Shown here in pieces: positions 60,512-63,043 of a stretch of 63,043 nt of DNA. The translations under genes were made by a program, and so were the position numbers. Under the pieces are notes generated by a model. It worked only from the letters and a program-made list of their open reading frames with translations. It ran no database searches and was not told the DNA's origin. Source of the DNA: Clostridia bacterium (lineage in GTDB: Bacteria; Bacillota; Clostridia; Christensenellales; Aristaeellaceae); assembly GCA_030530315.1 (NCBI GenBank), contig JAUMVG010000010.1, positions 1 to 63,043 of the forward strand. The letters are read 5' to 3'. Every line of letters starts with the position of its first letter. The stretch's first letter is position 1.

Positions 60512-61423
60512 ATGCCATTGAGATTCGGCAGAAACTATTCAGCGGTCAGCGAAGAGCTGTTCTCCGCGATTTCCGCCTACATCGACGCGGTCTACGCGGG
60601 CGCTCCCGCCGACGCCCTTCACGACCCGAACCGCGCCCGCTTCTCCGGGGCGTCCCTCCCCGCGGACGCGTTCGCGCCAGAGGACGCCGATTACGCGCCG
60701 GGACCGGGCGCCTTCGAGGAGGATGACTTTGACCTGGAGCTCTCCTCTGGCCCAATAGCCGACGATTTCGGCTTCGAGCCATCAGCAAGTTCGATGGCCG
60801 ACGCCTGGGCCGCGCCGCCCCCGCCCGCCGCTCCGGCCCGCGAAAGCGCGCCTCAGCCCCAGCCGGAGGCCGCGCAGCACAAGGCCGAGGCGGAAGCGCC
60901 CCGGAGGGCATCGCTTCGCAGGGCCGAGGCCCTGCGCCGGGAACAGCTCCGCAGGCCGCGGGACCGCGAGGACAAAGCCGCGCCGCGCCGTGCCAAGACC
61001 TCGCGGGGACTCGGCGGGCTGTTCCGCCGCGCCGAGCCCGATGCCGCGCCCCGGGCGAGCCTGGAGGCCATGCTGGCCCAGATCGACGAGAGCTTCGGCC
61101 AGACGCTGCTGCGGCGCATCGACGAGCGGCACCTCACCGACGCCCAGTGCTACAAGCGGGCCAACGTGGACCGGCGGCTGTTCAACAAGATCAAGAACAA
61201 CCCGGACTACCGCCCCGGCAAGCAGACGGTGCTGGCCTTCGCCATCGCCCTGCGGCTCTCCCTGGAGGAGACCCGGGACCTGCTGATGAAGGCGGGCTAC
61301 GCCCTGTCCCACAGCAGCAAGTCCGACATCGTCGTGGAATACTGCATCCTCAACGGCATCTACGACATCATCGAGATCAACCAGGTGCTGTTCCGGCTGG
61401 ACCTCCAGCCGCTGGGATACTGA
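60512..61423 (+). CDS. Protein with disordered middle and C-terminal HTH-like domain
   Basis: The 303-residue protein has a short N-terminal helix region (PLRFGRNYSAVSEELFSAIS), an acidic then Ala/Pro/Arg-rich low-complexity middle (about 40-180), and a compact C-terminal domain of about 110 residues. That domain reads TLLRRIDERHLTDAQCYKRA, VDRRLFNKIKNNPDY, LAFAIALRLSLEETRDLLM and SDIVVEYCILNGIYDIIEIN, resembling XRE-like HTH modules that I recall behind macrodomains in other Clostridia. GGAGG is 8 nt before ATG 60512; a TATAAT lies at 60486-60491. The HD gene follows after 19 nt, so they form an operon. Confidence 0.75.
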   Translation: MPLRFGRNYSAVSEELFSAISAYIDAVYAGAPADALHDPNRARFSGASLPADAFAPEDADYAPGPGAFEEDDFDLELSSGPIADDFGFEPSASSMADAWAAPPPPAAPARESAPQPQPEAAQHKAEAEAPRRASLRRAEALRREQLRRPRDREDKAAPRRAKTSRGLGGLFRRAEPDAAPRASLEAMLAQIDESFGQTLLRRIDERHLTDAQCYKRANVDRRLFNKIKNNPDYRPGKQTVLAFAIALRLSLEETRDLLMKAGYALSHSSKSDIVVEYCILNGIYDIIEINQVLFRLDLQPLGY

Positions 61424-61442
61424 ATCGAAGGGAGCTGAGCGC

Positions 61443-61877
61443 ATGATCTATACCCCCCTGACCATTGACGCGCTGAAGTGCGCCTGGGATGCCCACCTGG
61501 GCCAGCTGGACAAGAGCGGGCTTCCCTACATCTTCCACCCCTATCACCTGGCCGAGCAGATGGACGACGAGGTCAGCTGCGCGGCGGCGCTGCTGCACGA
61601 CGTGGTGGAGGACACCGACGTCACCCTGGATGAGCTGCGCCAGCGCTTCCCCGCCGAGGTGACGGACGCCGTGGCGCTGCTGACCCACGACAAGTCCACG
61701 GACTACTTCGACTACGTGCGGGCCATCCGCGCGAACCCTGTGGCCAGGAAGGTCAAGCTGGCCGACCTGGCCCACAACTCCGATCAGTCCAGACTGGCCT
61801 GGGCCAGCGTCTCCCCGGAGCGCCTGCGCCGCCTGCGGGAGAAGTACGCCCGCGCAAAGGAGCTGCTGGAGGAGTAA
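61443..61877 (+). CDS. HD-domain protein, SpoT/MESH1-like alarmone hydrolase candidate
   Basis: The 144-residue protein is a minimal HD domain of the RelA/SpoT hydrolase type: PYIFHPYHLA (metal His32), LLHDVVEDTDV (metal His52-Asp53 and the catalytic Glu56-Asp57 pair) and VKLADLAHNSD (metal Asp108). There is no synthetase or regulatory domain, as in small alarmone hydrolases. (p)ppGpp or a related pyrophosphorylated nucleotide is the probable substrate, by family only. It follows AAGGGAG and is coupled with the HTH protein gene. Confidence 0.85.
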   Translation: MIYTPLTIDALKCAWDAHLGQLDKSGLPYIFHPYHLAEQMDDEVSCAAALLHDVVEDTDVTLDELRQRFPAEVTDAVALLTHDKSTDYFDYVRAIRANPVARKVKLADLAHNSDQSRLAWASVSPERLRRLREKYARAKELLEE

Positions 61878-61906
61878 GCAGCTGCCACCTCCATTCGTAA
61901 CATATC

Positions 61907-61945
61907 GCGTCCCACGGCAAAAACCCCGTGGGGCGTGTTTATTTT
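61907..61945 (+). terminator. Terminator of the HTH-HD operon
   Basis: GTCCCACGG and CCGTGGGGC form a stem, followed by GTGTTTATTTT. It is 31 nt after the HD stop. Confidence 0.7.
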
Positions 61946-62000
61946 GGATTTTCCGAGTCAGCGGATTTTCTTGGAACACAACGACAACCATGCGAAAAAT

Positions 62001-62044
62001 GTCGCCTGCCAGGCGACCACGCCGCCTGCGAACGGGGCTATAAT
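62001..62044 (+). promoter_or_regulatory. VWA gene promoter with palindromic operator
   Basis: GTCGCCTG-C-CAGGCGAC (62001-62017) is a perfect 8+1+8 inverted repeat covering the -35 zone of a TATAAT at 62039-62044. No good -35 hexamer is visible, which suggests that an activator or repressor acts at the palindrome. Confidence 0.6.
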
Positions 62045-62088
62045 ACAACCATCGAACGGGAAAACCCCGGGAACAGGAGGACAAAACC

Positions 62089-62742
62089 ATGAAAAAGAAT
62101 CTGACTGAGCTGGTCTTCATACTCGACCGCAGCGGCTCCATGCAGGGCCTGGAACCGGACACCATCGGCGGCTTCAACTCCATGCTGGAGCGCCAGAAGG
62201 CCGAACCCGGCGAGGCGCTGGTCTCCACCGTGCTGTTCGACAACGATTGCCAGGTCATCCACGACCGGGTGGACATCCAGAACGTCAAGCCCCTGACCGA
62301 CAAGGAATACTTCGTCCAGGGCTGCACCGCCCTGCTGGACGCCATCGGCGGGGCCATCCACCACATTGCCCTCGTGCACAAGTACGCCCGGCCTGAGGAC
62401 GTGCCGGAGCACACGCTGTTTGTCATCACCACCGACGGCATGGAGAACGCCAGCTGCAAATACTCCAGCGACGAGGTCAAGAAGATGATCCAGCGGGAGA
62501 AGGAGCAGTACGGCTGGGAGTTCCTGTTCCTCGGCGCGAACATCGACGCCGTCGAGACCGCGGGCCGCTTTGGCATCTCCTCGGACCGCGCCGTGAACTA
62601 CCACGCGGACAGCGAGGGCACCCGCCTGAACTACGAGGTGCTCAGCGACGCCATCTGCGAGACCCGCTGCGGCGCTCCGCTGGACGCCGGCTGGAAGGAC
62701 CGCATCGACCGGGATTTCAAGACCCGCACCCGTCGGCGCTGA
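62089..62742 (+). CDS. VWA-domain protein
   Basis: The 217-residue cytoplasmic protein is a von Willebrand A domain with an intact MIDAS: DRSGSM (Asp13, Ser15, Ser17), Thr in GCTALLDAI, and Asp in ITTDGMEN. There is no signal peptide. In Clostridia such stand-alone VWA proteins often lie near macrodomain, HD, PP2C or TerD-type genes; here the HTH-HD operon is directly upstream but separated by a terminator and promoter. It probably binds a partner through the metal site. CAGGAGG precedes ATG 62089. Confidence 0.88.
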   Translation: MKKNLTELVFILDRSGSMQGLEPDTIGGFNSMLERQKAEPGEALVSTVLFDNDCQVIHDRVDIQNVKPLTDKEYFVQGCTALLDAIGGAIHHIALVHKYARPEDVPEHTLFVITTDGMENASCKYSSDEVKKMIQREKEQYGWEFLFLGANIDAVETAGRFGISSDRAVNYHADSEGTRLNYEVLSDAICETRCGAPLDAGWKDRIDRDFKTRTRRR

Positions 62743-62946
62743 TCCGAGCCAGGAAAGCGGACAATCCCCGTCTGGGTGTACCGGCGATCCCCGCGCTGGG
62801 GGGCTTGCAATCCCCGTACCGGGCCGGTTCCCCGCTGTTGTGTCGTCCCGGGCGAAGCCGCGATAGCGGCGCAGCGAAGGATCTTCGCTCCCCGCGACGC
62901 TTCGCCAGGCATGGCAATACCGACAGGATGCGCTCCCGCCATCATC
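62743..62946. other. Intergenic region after the VWA gene
   Basis: No gene is supported. AATCCCCG recurs at 62763, 62787-like and 62810, and a CGCAGCGAAGGATC segment near 62870 resembles the dispersed repeat near 3170. Confidence 0.4.
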
Positions 62947-62994
62947 AAAACGGAGGGCTGCCCCAGCCTCGGCTGGGACAGCCCTCCGTTTTTG
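62947..62994 (+). terminator. Rho-independent terminator
   Basis: AAAACGGAGGGCTG pairs with CAGCCCTCCGTTTTT around an inner CCCAGCC/GGCTGGG stem. It is strong in both directions. Confidence 0.85.
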
Positions 62995-63043
62995 GTTCTT
63001 CACGGAAAGTTGTGGGATTGTAGCCAAGGAACAGGTAGAGCAA

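Overview
The window is GC-rich, gene-dense bacterial DNA with mostly leaderless gene spacing (ATGA overlaps, gaps under 30 nt), strong AGGAGG ribosome binding sites and TTGACA/TATAAT promoters. A SpoIVB peptidase, a tilS-hpt-ftsH operon, a B. subtilis-type PurR box array, clade II long PurL, LplA/LplB/LplC-type sugar ABC components and MsmK/UgpC ATPases point to a spore-forming-lineage, anaerobic Clostridia, probably a gut or rumen fibre degrader. A Christensenellales/Aristaeella-like origin is my inference and was not tested.

Layout. 1-3.4 kb: an acidic partial ORF (-), a CapA-like surface protein and mutY (+). 3.4-16.6 kb: a minus-strand purine operon purE-purC-purF-purM-purN-purO-AICAR transformylase-NTPase-purD-purL, with a clear promoter and upstream PurBoxes. 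It makes IMP with a PurO-type cyclohydrolase plus a stand-alone transformylase instead of bifunctional PurH; purB and purK are not here. 17.2-20.6 kb: a plus-strand ABC export/import-like unit with a Cys-rich small membrane protein, an ATPase, a permease with a His/Asp/Glu-rich extracytoplasmic loop and an OB-fold-like lipoprotein, possibly metal-related. 20.7-31.3 kb (-): two secreted proteins around a GH2 beta-galactosidase, an L,D-transpeptidase, a small lipoprotein, a fucose/arabinose isomerase-family enzyme, an SH3 protein and asnS. 31.5-37.8 kb: a glycosyltransferase, a frameshifted TetR gene, a cobalamin-riboswitch-controlled ABC importer and a sirtuin. 38.0-51.4 kb (-): a pectin/rhamnogalacturonan locus with an SDR, LplB/LplC permeases, a large solute-binding protein, GH28, GH105, two MsmK-like ATPases and five small membrane proteins of unknown role. 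51.5-59.3 kb: DUF4236, an SH3 protein, spoIVB, tilS-hpt-ftsH. 59.7-62.8 kb: a PRTase-like protein, an HTH-domain protein with a SpoT/MESH1-like HD hydrolase, and a VWA protein.

Most unusual: seven intergenic loci carry degenerate arrays of exactly 7-bp units. In each, one array starts at or just behind the stop codon of a minus-strand gene, and in five an inverted array stands before the next gene, making a potential long stem in the operon mRNA. The insert at 13.4-13.8 kb carries a previously easy-to-miss S23/four-helix-bundle gene, the family found in 23S rRNA intervening sequences. Other repeats are a 273-bp MITE-like element with 14-bp terminal inverted repeats whose end supplies the stop codon of the GH28 gene, a structured repeat with stem-preserving changes between two convergent gene pairs, and a 117-bp tandem duplication at the tetR 3' end. 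No tRNA, rRNA or CRISPR array was recognised.
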